Source of the DNA: Strongyloides papillosus
Taxonomy: Eukaryota > Nematoda > Chromadorea > Rhabditida > Strongyloididae
Assembly (NCBI GenBank): GCA_005656395.1
Contig: SRSI01000044.1
Location: 558,001-622,000 of the forward strand
DNA length: 64,000 bases
Direction of reading: 5' to 3'
The first letter of the stretch is position 1; every line of letters begins with the position of its first letter. Below the pieces are notes generated by a model. The model was not told the DNA's origin and searched no databases. It saw nothing but the letters and a program-made list of their open reading frames with translations. Made by a program: the position numbers and the translations under genes. Shown piece after piece: positions 53,933 through 63,163 of the stretch.

Positions 53933-56900
53933 TGGGGGCTCAACCAGATTCTATTATATCATATTGTGGTAAATATGATTACATTGAATACATTCAACGT
54001 GTAAAGTTATTATCAGGTGATAATTCTTCATTAGGGATATACTTTGCTAGAGCGCAACCAGAGGATATTGCTATGGAATTCTTCGATTCATTGGACAAAG
54101 ATGTTTCTATTAATGATGTTGGCGAAGACCATATTCAAGCGTTCTGTGAAAAGTATCAGGTGAAATGTATTGATGAAAAAACTAAGGAATTGTTAAACTT
54201 TAGTGATGTAAGACGGAAATTTGAGGAGACTGCATCAAGTTATGTGATGCGGTTAAAGCGTATGTTAAAATATTTTAATGGTACTGATGATTTGTTATTG
54301 TTCAAAATTATTGGCGAGGTACCTATAGAGGTAAAAGCAAAGCTTAAGGATGATAACTTATCGTTAAAGTTTGTAATGCATGAATGGGATGAATTTCTTA
54401 GATTAATAGGTATGAGAAAGATATTAAATGGAAAATCTAATGAAAAGAATTTCAATAATGAAAAAAAAGGTGATAAAAATCAAAGAGTTTTTGACAATGA
54501 TTTTACTAGAAAAGTAGAGATCAAAGATGAGGTCAAAAAATTAGATAGTATTATAAGACATAGTGGTAATATTAAAGATGAAATTGATATAGACGAGAAA
54601 ATCAAAAGTAATACTAATATTATAACTGATAATGGTCGTGAAAAAATGAAAATGAAGGTCCCACCCCAAGTTTTATGTTTCAATTGTGGTGGAAATCATT
54701 ATGCATCAAAATGTGAATTGAAAGGGATTCAAATGGGATCATTGCAAATGCCTGAATCTTTTAAAGTGGCACCTATGCTTATGGAAGCAGTATCAATTGC
54801 AGGAATTGTAGGACCAGTTAACATTGATACAGGGTCACAAGTTAACTTGTTACCGTTAGGTTTAAGCAAGCAATTTAGTTCTCGATTTGATATGAAAAGA
54901 ATTAATGTGATGGGTAAAGCCATAGATGGTAAAAATGTTGAACTAGAGTTGAAAGCTGAACTACCAATATTAGCATTGCGTACAAATAAAAGGTATTGGA
55001 CTGCTGAATTTTATTTTGCTAAGGGAGTAAGTCCAACAATTTCTTATCATACAGCAAGAGAATTGGATATATCTGTTGATGAATTGGCAGATGAAGTAAT
55101 TAAAAATAGAGAAAGTATCATGAATAAGTTAAATGAAGTGCACTATCATAGTGAATTACTGGCAAATGAATTTGTGAAAAATGAAAAAATTTTTAATGAT
55201 ATACTTTTACATCCAATTTCATATGTGGATATACCGGTAGTTGAAGAAGTTCAAAGTAAAATTTGTAAGCCTTATAAATTAAAAGATGAAGCAGATAGTG
55301 TACTACGTAAACAATTAGCTGATGAGATTGTTAATGAACGATTAGTACAAGTATTTAATCCAAGAGTAACATCTCCAGTAAGAATAGTTCTTGAGCCAAA
55401 ACCAAGAATGTGTATGGATGCGCGAAGAATTAACAAGTATTTAGCTGAAGTTGAAATTGAGTTACCAAATCTTGTAGAAATTCAACAGAAATTATCTCAA
55501 AATGAATGTTTTAGTAAAGCTGATTTAAAATGGGCGTTTAAGAATCTGGGTATTTCTGATGGTTCTCAAGAATATAGTACTATTGTTACAGCATATGGGA
55601 CATTTCAAAGTAATCGACTTCAGTTTGGGTATAAATCTAGTAGTAGCATATTTCATAAATGGTTTGAGAGTTGTCTTAAGGAGTTTGGGGTTGAAAAATA
55701 TATATTATATATAGATGACTTGTGTTTGTTAGGATCTAAACAAGATCAAATCATTGAGTGGATAAAAGTAATTAATTGTTGTGCACATTATAATATTAAA
55801 TTAAATTTTGCTAAGTGCTCTTTCTTTTGTAATGATATGGAATTTTTAGGTCATAAATTTAGTGTTGGTTGTGTTTCTGTTTTGGATTCGAGACTAAATG
55901 AGGTTAAAAATCTACAATACCCTAGTACAAAAGATGAATGGTTAGCAGTATTAGGAAAATTAAACTACATGTCTAAATTTATTCCTAATTATGGTAAATT
56001 AGCAAAGAAATTATACCCAAAGAAGTCTGGAATTATTAATGATTCTGAAGGAAGAATTGTTTGGGGAAAATTGATGAATGAAATTCATAATGTAAGAAAT
56101 TTTTATCTTCCGTTACCAAATGAAAAATTATATGTAGAAGCAATTATGGATGATAATGTGATTGCTGCTGAAGTATATGTTCAAAGAGACAGTAAAAAAT
56201 TGATTTCAATTGTTGAAAGAAAAAAAATTGATGCTGAGAATAGATATACGAGTGCTGAAGTTGAATTAGTTAGCATTAATAATGCTTTAAATAAATTAAA
56301 AATAGATAGTACAAGAGTTGTATTAGTGGTTAGTAATAATTACGTAGCAAAGTTGTTAAAACAGACAGATGATGTTCTCAATGAAGCTTCTAATAGATTA
56401 CAATCATTAATTATACCTTTACAATTACGAGAATATGATGTCATAGTGAAATCAAAATCAATACATGTTAAAGCCATGGTGATTGTACCTAATGAACCAA
56501 TAGAATTAAGTTTAGCTGATAAAATATTGGATTGGCAAAAAAGTGATAACATGTGTCAAATGATTAAAGAGTATATTAAAACGTTAAACAAAGATGTTTA
56601 TAAGAAATTACCTAAAATGCTTGTTGATAAAATGAATTTAATTGATATAGATTTAGATGGTATGTTATTTGTTGATAGAAAACCAATAATTTCAATAGAA
56701 TTGGGAAAAGAATTAGCATTACATGATCATATGAAGAATCATAACGGGCAAAAAGCACTGTATGAAGCTTTAGCTACAAAATTTTTTTGTTTTGGTTTAT
56801 CAAATGTTTGTATTGAAATAGTACGGAAATGTCATGTTTGTAATGTTACTAGACCTTTACAACCGAGTAAAGCTAAAGTGAATGTATGGCCAAAATGTAC

Positions 56901-58437
56901 GTATGCTCGTGAGCGAATGCACTGTGATATTGCATATTATGAATCTTTACCAATTTTTGTGATTACTGATGCATTTTCCTCATATACGTATGCATGTGTT
57001 TTAAGAAGTAAAAAATCAAGTGAAATTTTAGAAGTGTTGAAGAAAATTTACAGTGAACATCCAGTAAAAATGTTGGTAAGTGATAATGAACCAGCCTTAA
57101 ATTCAAGGGAAATAATGGAATTCATTAATAATCAGTCAACTACTACTTGGATTACAAAGAAAAGTAACTCAATAGCTTATCATTCACAATCGAATGGTTT
57201 AGTTGAAAGAGCAATACGCTCCTTAAAAGCTAAACTTGATAAGTTTAGATTTGAAAACAAAGACATGTCATTGGAAAAATTGCTAGTTTTAGCACTTACA
57301 GCAACGAATAATTGCGGTAATAAACATACAAAATTTTATTGTGGTATTGATTATCAAGATAATGTATTTAATGATAAATATGTTCAGGTTAAAGAATATC
57401 CAATTTATTTTAGAAAATGTGGTAAATTATCAAAACAATTTGAAATTGGTACAGTTATTGGACATTTGGGAAATAGAACACTTCATATTGTTGATGACAA
57501 TAATGTGGGTCATTTTATTTCAAAAGATTATGTTCATAATGGATTGGTACCACCACATTTGTATGATATTGAAGAAGTATCATTAGAGGATTCTAATTTG
57601 TTCAATGAACAAACCGTAAATGTGATTCCGGCCCCGGAGATTGATGAAATCAATGAGGTGGAAAGAATGAATGAAAAGTTAGGTAATGATGAAAAAGAAA
57701 ATTATAGTGAGTCAATAATAGAGAATGAAATAGATGGAAAACAAAACGTAGATGATTCTGTAACTGACGATAATTTAGGAAAAGAAAACAAGTCAACAAT
57801 ACTTGATCACAACTATGAAGATAGTTATATTGAAAATTGGAAAGTTGAGAATAAACTTGAATCATTGGTCTGTGATGAGGAAATTATTGAATGTATAAGA
57901 AAGTTTGAAGGAGATACAATAATGATTATTGATGGTAGTGCTGATAATAGTAAGAAAGCAGACGCTTCAAATCATGGTATTGGAGTAGTAATTATAAATA
58001 AGTCATTTAAAAGTATTATGATGAAGGGACTTCACGGATTTTTAGTTGGAAGAGTGACTTCAGCTAGAGTAGAAGTTGCTGCTATGCTTGCTGCATTAGA
58101 AGAAAGTTGTAATATGGAGAAGGTATTAATTTTGGGTGATAATACTTATGTACTAGAAGCATGTATTGATAAAGAACAACTGAATAAATTTGCTAAAGAT
58201 TATTATCAACCACAGAATAAGTTATGGTCAAAAATAAAAGTTATATTAGATAAAGAGAGTGACAATAAGTTTACATTTGAACATATAACTTCGAAAACGA
58301 ACGAATTTAGTAAAGTGGTAGATCAAATAGCTAAAGGAACGACACCAACTACAGTTCGTTTATTAGAGGTATTGAAACCTTTAGGAAAGTTTAAAGTTGC
58401 CAAAGAAGGTATTTCAAAGAATATTTTTAAGAATTAA
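53932..58437 (+). CDS. Gag-Pol polyprotein of Ty3/gypsy element, dual RNase H
   Basis: 1,501 residues from the first ATG, no frameshift or stop. Gag (about 1-245) ends in a zinc knuckle CFNCGGNHYASKC (249-261; spacing CX2CX3HX4C). Protease has IDTGS (D299). RT has D531 (SKADLKWAF) and YIDD (D595, D596). The usual RNase H place (about 730-860) keeps the fold's landmarks (AEVELVSI), but the first Asp is Glu (E736), TDH has become SNN, and the final Asp is missing, so it is probably inactive. Integrase has an HHCC-type zinc finger (KCHVC, C967/C970) and D999, D1051, E1092 with 40 residues between the last two. An SH3-like tail and an acidic linker follow. The last 170 residues form a second RNase H with the full D-E-D-D set: IIDGSA D1334, SARVEVAA E1381, ILGDN D1403, VVDQIAKG D1464. 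The product makes particles, reverse-transcribes and integrates. Confidence 0.93.
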   Translation: MGAQPDSIISYCGKYDYIEYIQRVKLLSGDNSSLGIYFARAQPEDIAMEFFDSLDKDVSINDVGEDHIQAFCEKYQVKCIDEKTKELLNFSDVRRKFEETASSYVMRLKRMLKYFNGTDDLLLFKIIGEVPIEVKAKLKDDNLSLKFVMHEWDEFLRLIGMRKILNGKSNEKNFNNEKKGDKNQRVFDNDFTRKVEIKDEVKKLDSIIRHSGNIKDEIDIDEKIKSNTNIITDNGREKMKMKVPPQVLCFNCGGNHYASKCELKGIQMGSLQMPESFKVAPMLMEAVSIAGIVGPVNIDTGSQVNLLPLGLSKQFSSRFDMKRINVMGKAIDGKNVELELKAELPILALRTNKRYWTAEFYFAKGVSPTISYHTARELDISVDELADEVIKNRESIMNKLNEVHYHSELLANEFVKNEKIFNDILLHPISYVDIPVVEEVQSKICKPYKLKDEADSVLRKQLADEIVNERLVQVFNPRVTSPVRIVLEPKPRMCMDARRINKYLAEVEIELPNLVEIQQKLSQNECFSKADLKWAFKNLGISDGSQEYSTIVTAYGTFQSNRLQFGYKSSSSIFHKWFESCLKEFGVEKYILYIDDLCLLGSKQDQIIEWIKVINCCAHYNIKLNFAKCSFFCNDMEFLGHKFSVGCVSVLDSRLNEVKNLQYPSTKDEWLAVLGKLNYMSKFIPNYGKLAKKLYPKKSGIINDSEGRIVWGKLMNEIHNVRNFYLPLPNEKLYVEAIMDDNVIAAEVYVQRDSKKLISIVERKKIDAENRYTSAEVELVSINNALNKLKIDSTRVVLVVSNNYVAKLLKQTDDVLNEASNRLQSLIIPLQLREYDVIVKSKSIHVKAMVIVPNEPIELSLADKILDWQKSDNMCQMIKEYIKTLNKDVYKKLPKMLVDKMNLIDIDLDGMLFVDRKPIISIELGKELALHDHMKNHNGQKALYEALATKFFCFGLSNVCIEIVRKCHVCNVTRPLQPSKAKVNVWPKCTYARERMHCDIAYYESLPIFVITDAFSSYTYACVLRSKKSSEILEVLKKIYSEHPVKMLVSDNEPALNSREIMEFINNQSTTTWITKKSNSIAYHSQSNGLVERAIRSLKAKLDKFRFENKDMSLEKLLVLALTATNNCGNKHTKFYCGIDYQDNVFNDKYVQVKEYPIYFRKCGKLSKQFEIGTVIGHLGNRTLHIVDDNNVGHFISKDYVHNGLVPPHLYDIEEVSLEDSNLFNEQTVNVIPAPEIDEINEVERMNEKLGNDEKENYSESIIENEIDGKQNVDDSVTDDNLGKENKSTILDHNYEDSYIENWKVENKLESLVCDEEIIECIRKFEGDTIMIIDGSADNSKKADASNHGIGVVIINKSFKSIMMKGLHGFLVGRVTSARVEVAAMLAALEESCNMEKVLILGDNTYVLEACIDKEQLNKFAKDYYQPQNKLWSKIKVILDKESDNKFTFEHITSKTNEFSKVVDQIAKGTTPTTVRLLEVLKPLGKFKVAKEGISKNIFKN
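53933..53950 (+). promoter_or_regulatory. Primer-binding site, probably tRNA-Pro
   Basis: Directly after the LTR's terminal CA. TGGGGGCTC pairs with a tRNA 3' end of GAGCCC plus CCA; a C discriminator base and this acceptor stem are those of eukaryotic tRNA-Pro. The following bases (AACC..) diverge from the vertebrate tRNA-Pro but could fit a nematode one. The site lies inside the gag coding sequence, from codon 1 onward. Confidence 0.6.
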
Positions 58438-58455
58438 GTTGCATTCCTCCCCCAG

Positions 58456-58578
58456 TGTTGCACATGGTGCAAGAGGATTAGCTTGATATAACTTTGTCAT
58501 TGTTATTTTCATATATAAAGAGTAATTTTTATAAATAAAGTCAGTATCGATAATAATCTGTTTTATTATTGTTTAACA
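58456..58578 (+). repeat. 3' LTR
   Basis: 123 bp, identical to the 5' LTR except one C-to-T change at 58572. It follows the gag-pol stop by only 18 bases, and these (GTTGCATTCCTCCCCCAG) are pyrimidine-rich rather than a polypurine tract. Confidence 0.92.
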
Positions 58579-58583
58579 GTTCT

Positions 58584-60341
58584 AAAAAAAAGTATATATC
58601 GAGGTAACTCTTTTTTTAAAATTAATAAAATTAAAGTATTTAAATAGTTATGGCAATTTTTTTAAATTATTTAATGTTATACATGTTCGACGAAGGTCTT
58701 CTTGATGTATTAGAATAGTAAAAATATTTTCATTAACTACTTCAAAAATTAATGGAATATAAATATTTATTAATTAATTTTGGCAAACACTGATAAAACT
58801 CTATTTCATTTTATGTCACATAATGTTACTGTCTTTTTTTTAATCTTATTATCATTAATTTAAGTTTTTTTAAACAAGAAAGACGCATATGACTTTAAAC
58901 TTATCAGGAAAATATTCGTGAAAAACCAATAGTTTTTGATGACAACTTTAGATAAAAGAAAAATTTTTTTCTCTTTGACCAACGACTGTCCTAAAATCGA
59001 ATTGTTTTTCAGTGTCATAGCTGTGTGTGCTGCTATGGTTTGTTTCGTTAATGAGTAGTTTGTAATTGTAACATTAAAAATAATATTTTACGGTTACAAA
59101 TGTTAGACTACAAACTACATAATCCACATAGTTTAATTTATAATTATTTCCTGTAACTTTTTTAAATATATATAAACCTTTAATTAACATTACATCTGTC
59201 GAAATGTATTTTCTATTAATTAATACTTTTTTTACTTACTTTTTTAATCTTTCAAAGAATACATGTGAATATTATGTTTATATCTTTAAGAATAACTACT
59301 TTTTGAACTTTTATGTTTTTAAAAAAGTTAATTGTATATAAATTTTATTATGCATATACTTTGAGTTAAAGAATTATAAAGATACTAAGTGATATAAAAA
59401 TATATAAAAAAAACTATGAAAATAAATTTTTGATTAACTAGATAGTCTTCGTTATTTAATTTTCATAATTATAATTAAAATCATAATCATATAATTTAAT
59501 TTAGCCTGTTTTTTCCACAATTATACTATAAAACAATTGGTAAATGCATATGAAATTTCATACTGATTATTATGAGAGAAAAATTTTATATACAAAATCT
59601 TTTCACCTTTAATTTTCTTATCTTATCCATCGCCTTTTTATATGAAAAAATGCTTACAATATATTGACGCTGTTACTAAATCATAAACTAATGTTGAGGG
59701 GATAATAATTTATTGTACTATTTTTTAATAACATATAAGGTTATTACTATCAACATTTTTTAAGCAAACTTCTACAACATTTTCTTAATTTCAATAAAGA
59801 CTTTTTGATATACAAGTATTAAACTTAAAATAGAATTATTTTATAATATTATATTTAAATAAACATTATAATTGATATTTTTATGAGGAATATATAACAT
59901 AAATTCTATTTTTACTAGTTTCTATGATCATTACTATTTCCAATTAAATTATTTTGATTTATAAAGACAATATTTCATTAAATTATTTTTTTACTTCTTT
60001 AAATAGTAGGAATTTATCTTTTTAACTTCAAATTAGATATCATATGACATTAAATTTGTGTTATAGATCTTATGTAAAGATAATAAAGTATTTAATAAAA
60101 TCCAGATTTTAGATTAAAAAAATTAGTGAAAAAAACTTTACCTAGGAACAAAACAATTTCCTGGTTATCTGTTTTAAAATGGATTTAAATGAGAGTTTAC
60201 TCATTATCGTTGGATAAAAACATCTTTGGGGATAATCACACAAGCTGTAAATTTTTATTATCTTTTAAAATTTAATTATACATCTTAATCATTTAGAGAA
60301 ATATTAGGGAAAGTCTAAAGACCTGGTAAATTTTTGTATTT
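58584..60341. other. Intergenic, includes right inverted-repeat arm
   Basis: AT-rich sequence to the right of the retrotransposon. Apart from the inverted-repeat arm (58927-59037 and its weak inward continuation) I see no feature. Confidence 0.5.
58927..59037 (-). repeat. Right arm of large inverted repeat
   Basis: Reverse complement of the left arm. Read on the minus strand it retains a partial version of the candidate peptide (SYDTEKQFDFRTVV..), but with no signal peptide in frame upstream, and it runs past the left copy's stop. It could be a decayed duplicate, or an exon behind the acceptor-like CACACACAG. Confidence 0.65.
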
Positions 60342-61864
60342 AATGAATCGTTATCCATATAAATGCAAAGAAGAAGGAGGACATTACTGTAAAACAATTT
60401 GATTCAAAAAGTTTTAACGTTAATAGATTTGCTTATTTTTGGAAGAATAAAAAATTAGTTTTTGATTTCTATCCTTATACAAGATCATTAATACTAAGAG
60501 ATATAAAAGAGATTAGGAACAAGCTTAGTGAAATATTAGCAATAAATAAATCTTTCCACCTCCTAAGTCTTAGATTTACATTTGCAGAATCTTATGATCA
60601 TTTAATTAATGTTCTAGTTAAAGAAATTACATGTAATAACATTCACACGTCAGATCTTCGTAATATTATTAGACCATTTAATCAACCTGACACTAATATT
60701 TTTGTTATTAGTAACCCAAATATCTTTAGTGGATTCGTTAATTTGAAGACAATAGGAATACATCCAATCGACGTTACTGCTAATAGTATTACCAAAAAAT
60801 TCATTTACGTTGCTAGTAATATTGATGGAATAACTATTTAAGAAATGCTAAATAAAGCTGAAGCGTTACAATATGAAGTTGAATTAACATTCCCTTCTGT
60901 TGAAGACCTTTTAATGTAAATATAAAAAAAAAGCCTACATAAAAGTTAGCGGACTTTATTTGAAGGCTTTTAATCTTAATAATATGTTTAATAAACTGGA
61001 AAATGATGAACTTTCTCGTATAAGGAGTCTTAGGATTCACGTCTCATCAATTTCGACTTTTCGTAAATTTTGTAATTTTCTAACTTATATGACTAACATT
61101 GGATGGACTGTTTTTTATTTTTTAATTAAAATGTTTCCATTAAAAATTGAGATGAAATTACTTAAAAAATGGATAAAAAAAAGGAAACATGTTTACGATG
61201 GTTTGAAGAAATTAAGAAAACTTACTACAATTCAGTTTATCTTTGATTTAGTTAACAATTTTGCCAATTATTTGACAGATCCTTTTATTTATGGATATAG
61301 TAAATTGAAGGAAAACACTATTTCAATGTCAATTAGATTTTAATTGAAAGAATTCGAGATATATAGAAAGAAGTGTCAAGAAAAAAAATTTCGCTTTTTC
61401 AGTGGCCGTCCTAATACAATTGAAAAGTATACCTTTTTATATTTCTCGAATTTACCTCATCATCAGGGGCAATGTTTAATGAGTATTTTCCAAATTTAAA
61501 ACTTCTATTTATGAAAAGAATTGCTAATGTTGAAAAGGAATGCCTGGTGTCAATAAAAAGTCTTGTATTTTTCGTTACCTCAAAAATGAATGTGGTAGAA
61601 CTTCCAAGACACTTAAAATTATGCATGATTTCATATGTTCATATTAATAAACTAAAAAGTTGTGTTAAAGAAAGGTATGATTGTTTATGTGGTCATTATA
61701 GAGGATTATGTAGATTTTCAAAAGTAGGTATCATAGATGAATACTTCCGTGCAGTAATATTGTACATTTATTTTTATAGTATGTATCATATCAAGAAGGA
61801 ATTTGATGATATCGCTGAGATGCTTGATCATGATGAAGCTAAAGAATTTTATAAATTATTATAG
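60342..61864 (+). pseudogene. Decayed gene of unknown family
   Basis: Successive open segments follow one another on the same strand in different frames. About 60390-60840 reads KQFDSKSFNVNRFAYFWKN..SNIDGITI then stop; 60843-60917 continues EMLNKAEALQYEVEL..EDLLM then stop; 60960-61343 (127 residues) and 61472-61864 (130 residues) follow after frame changes. The composition (leucine- and asparagine-rich, LLSLRFTF, LKTIGIHP, SRIRSLRIHVSS, FPNLKLLFMKRI) recalls the irregular leucine-rich repeats of nematode F-box-type proteins, but I see no definite F-box. At least two in-frame stops, two frame changes and a 43-base hairpin (60929-60971) between segments point to a pseudogene. Undetected introns could rescue parts of it. 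Confidence 0.55.
60929..60971. repeat. Hairpin inside the decayed gene
   Basis: AAAAGCCT (60929-60936) pairs with AGGCTTTT (60964-60971), and inside it AAAGT pairs with ACTTT around the loop TAGCGG. It shares the 12-mer TTAGCGGACTTT with the right end of the foldback element at 10768-10955. Confidence 0.45.
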
Positions 61865-61963
61865 AAATTTTCTGCTATTATAAAAAAAAATACCTTTACG
61901 ATCTTAAAATTTAAATTTATTGAAAAACATGGAAATTTTGCAGTATTTATCTATTATACTTAT

Positions 61964-63163
61964 TTAAAATTTCTCAAGAATATAGTAAATTAAATTCAAC
62001 AATTCTGTTGACATTTCAATGTATGTCTTTTCCATAATCACATTGATTACATTTTTGTGATTACTTTTAGTAAGATTACTATTGACATTGTCTTCTATTT
62101 TTTGCGCTTTTTGTTCAACATCGGATTCCTTTTCATTACTTTTTTTGTCAACTACTTTTGATTTATTTTTTTGTTTTGTGTTTTTATTTTTAACAGAGTA
62201 ATGATTAGACGTATGAAATATAGATGAAAATATAATATTTTTGATATTCATAAAATGCTGGTGTGCTGGTTTATTGATATTAAATTCAATATTATTTTGA
62301 TTATTAACAACTTCATTGGCATTTTGTTGGGAACGATTTCCAATATTGTCCTTAACGACAGGATGGTTCAGCAAAATTTCTGAAGAAACTTTATGACTTT
62401 CATCTGTATCAGAACGTTCTTCTTTTTTTGATTGTTTAATAATATAATTATCGTTGTTTTCATGAACTTCTAATTTTATTTGATCAATTTTTTGAATATG
62501 TTGTTCTTTAGAAGAAATGACATCAGATAATGTGTTTTTTCTCCTAATTTTAGGATCATTAGACGTAGTACTTCTCTTGTTTTTAATATCAGGAAGGCGT
62601 ATTGCTTCAATAGACTTATATTTAAGATATTTTTCATTTTCTTCTTTATTCTTTTTTATATCTCTTTCAAAATCATGGTAATAGAGTGAAAAATTACGGA
62701 GTTCATTTTGGATTTTAAATATTCGTTGGTGTAATTTTTTATAATAATCACTTTTATTTTGAGCGCTATCAAAAACTTCTTTCTCTATTTTTAATAAATA
62801 TTTTCTAAGATCAATTGAAACATTATTTTCCATGTTTTCACATTGGAAAGGGTAAATTATTTTTACTATACTATTGAGAACTTCTTCCCTACTTTCGAGT
62901 GTAATATTTTGTTTCAAATTATAAGTAATTGCTTCTTTGTTCTCCTTATCCTCCTCCAAAGATTCGAAGTAATTTTTGTACAATTGATCGTATATTTTAA
63001 CCATCTTTTTTGCCAAATCATAGTAATAATTTTGTTTATGGTTCTTTTCTTCAAACTGATGTTTAAAATTATTAAAATGATTGCTTTCATCGTCTATTGT
63101 GCTATCATTTTTTTGATAACAATTTTCCATCAAGCTTTGTTCTTGATAACAATTAATATGCAT
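61964..63163 (-). CDS. Charged protein with possible TFIIS-central-like segment
   Basis: A single-exon frame of 399 residues; no signal peptide or membrane helix. The N-terminal 60 residues are rich in N, Q and H. At about residues 100-170 the pattern REEVLNSIVKI..LLKIEKEVFDSAQNKSDYYKK..IFKIQNELRN resembles the helical TFIIS central domain (an IE..IF pair, then Y..K.R..I.NL.D..N). From there on it is disordered, lysine-, asparagine- and serine-rich, ending in a short hydrophobic helix (LLNLIYYILEKF). If the match is right, it would bind RNA polymerase II or chromatin, but no zinc ribbon follows, so it is not TFIIS itself. An alternative start is the second Met (MENCYQK, residue 12). Codon use resembles neighbouring genes. 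Function unknown. Confidence 0.55.
   Translation of the reverse strand: MHINCYQEQSLMENCYQKNDSTIDDESNHFNNFKHQFEEKNHKQNYYYDLAKKMVKIYDQLYKNYFESLEEDKENKEAITYNLKQNITLESREEVLNSIVKIIYPFQCENMENNVSIDLRKYLLKIEKEVFDSAQNKSDYYKKLHQRIFKIQNELRNFSLYYHDFERDIKKNKEENEKYLKYKSIEAIRLPDIKNKRSTTSNDPKIRRKNTLSDVISSKEQHIQKIDQIKLEVHENNDNYIIKQSKKEERSDTDESHKVSSEILLNHPVVKDNIGNRSQQNANEVVNNQNNIEFNINKPAHQHFMNIKNIIFSSIFHTSNHYSVKNKNTKQKNKSKVVDKKSNEKESDVEQKAQKIEDNVNSNLTKSNHKNVINVIMEKTYIEMSTELLNLIYYILEKF

Larger units (their letters stand above)
53810..58578 (+). mobile_element. Complete Ty3/gypsy-type LTR retrotransposon with two RNase H domains
   Basis: A 4,769-bp element: 123-bp LTRs at both ends starting TG and ending CA, flanked by a five-base target duplication GTTCT (53805-53809 and 58579-58583). 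The LTRs differ at one base (C at 53926, T at 58572), so the insertion is young. One uninterrupted Gag-Pol frame fills almost the whole interior. The order protease, RT, RNase H, integrase, the YIDD box and the FLGHKFS motif place it in Ty3/gypsy (Metaviridae). Unusual points: a second RNase H after the integrase, gag ATG overlapping the LTR end, very short LTRs, and no polypurine tract before the 3' LTR. It looks structurally complete; activity cannot be judged. Confidence 0.93.
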
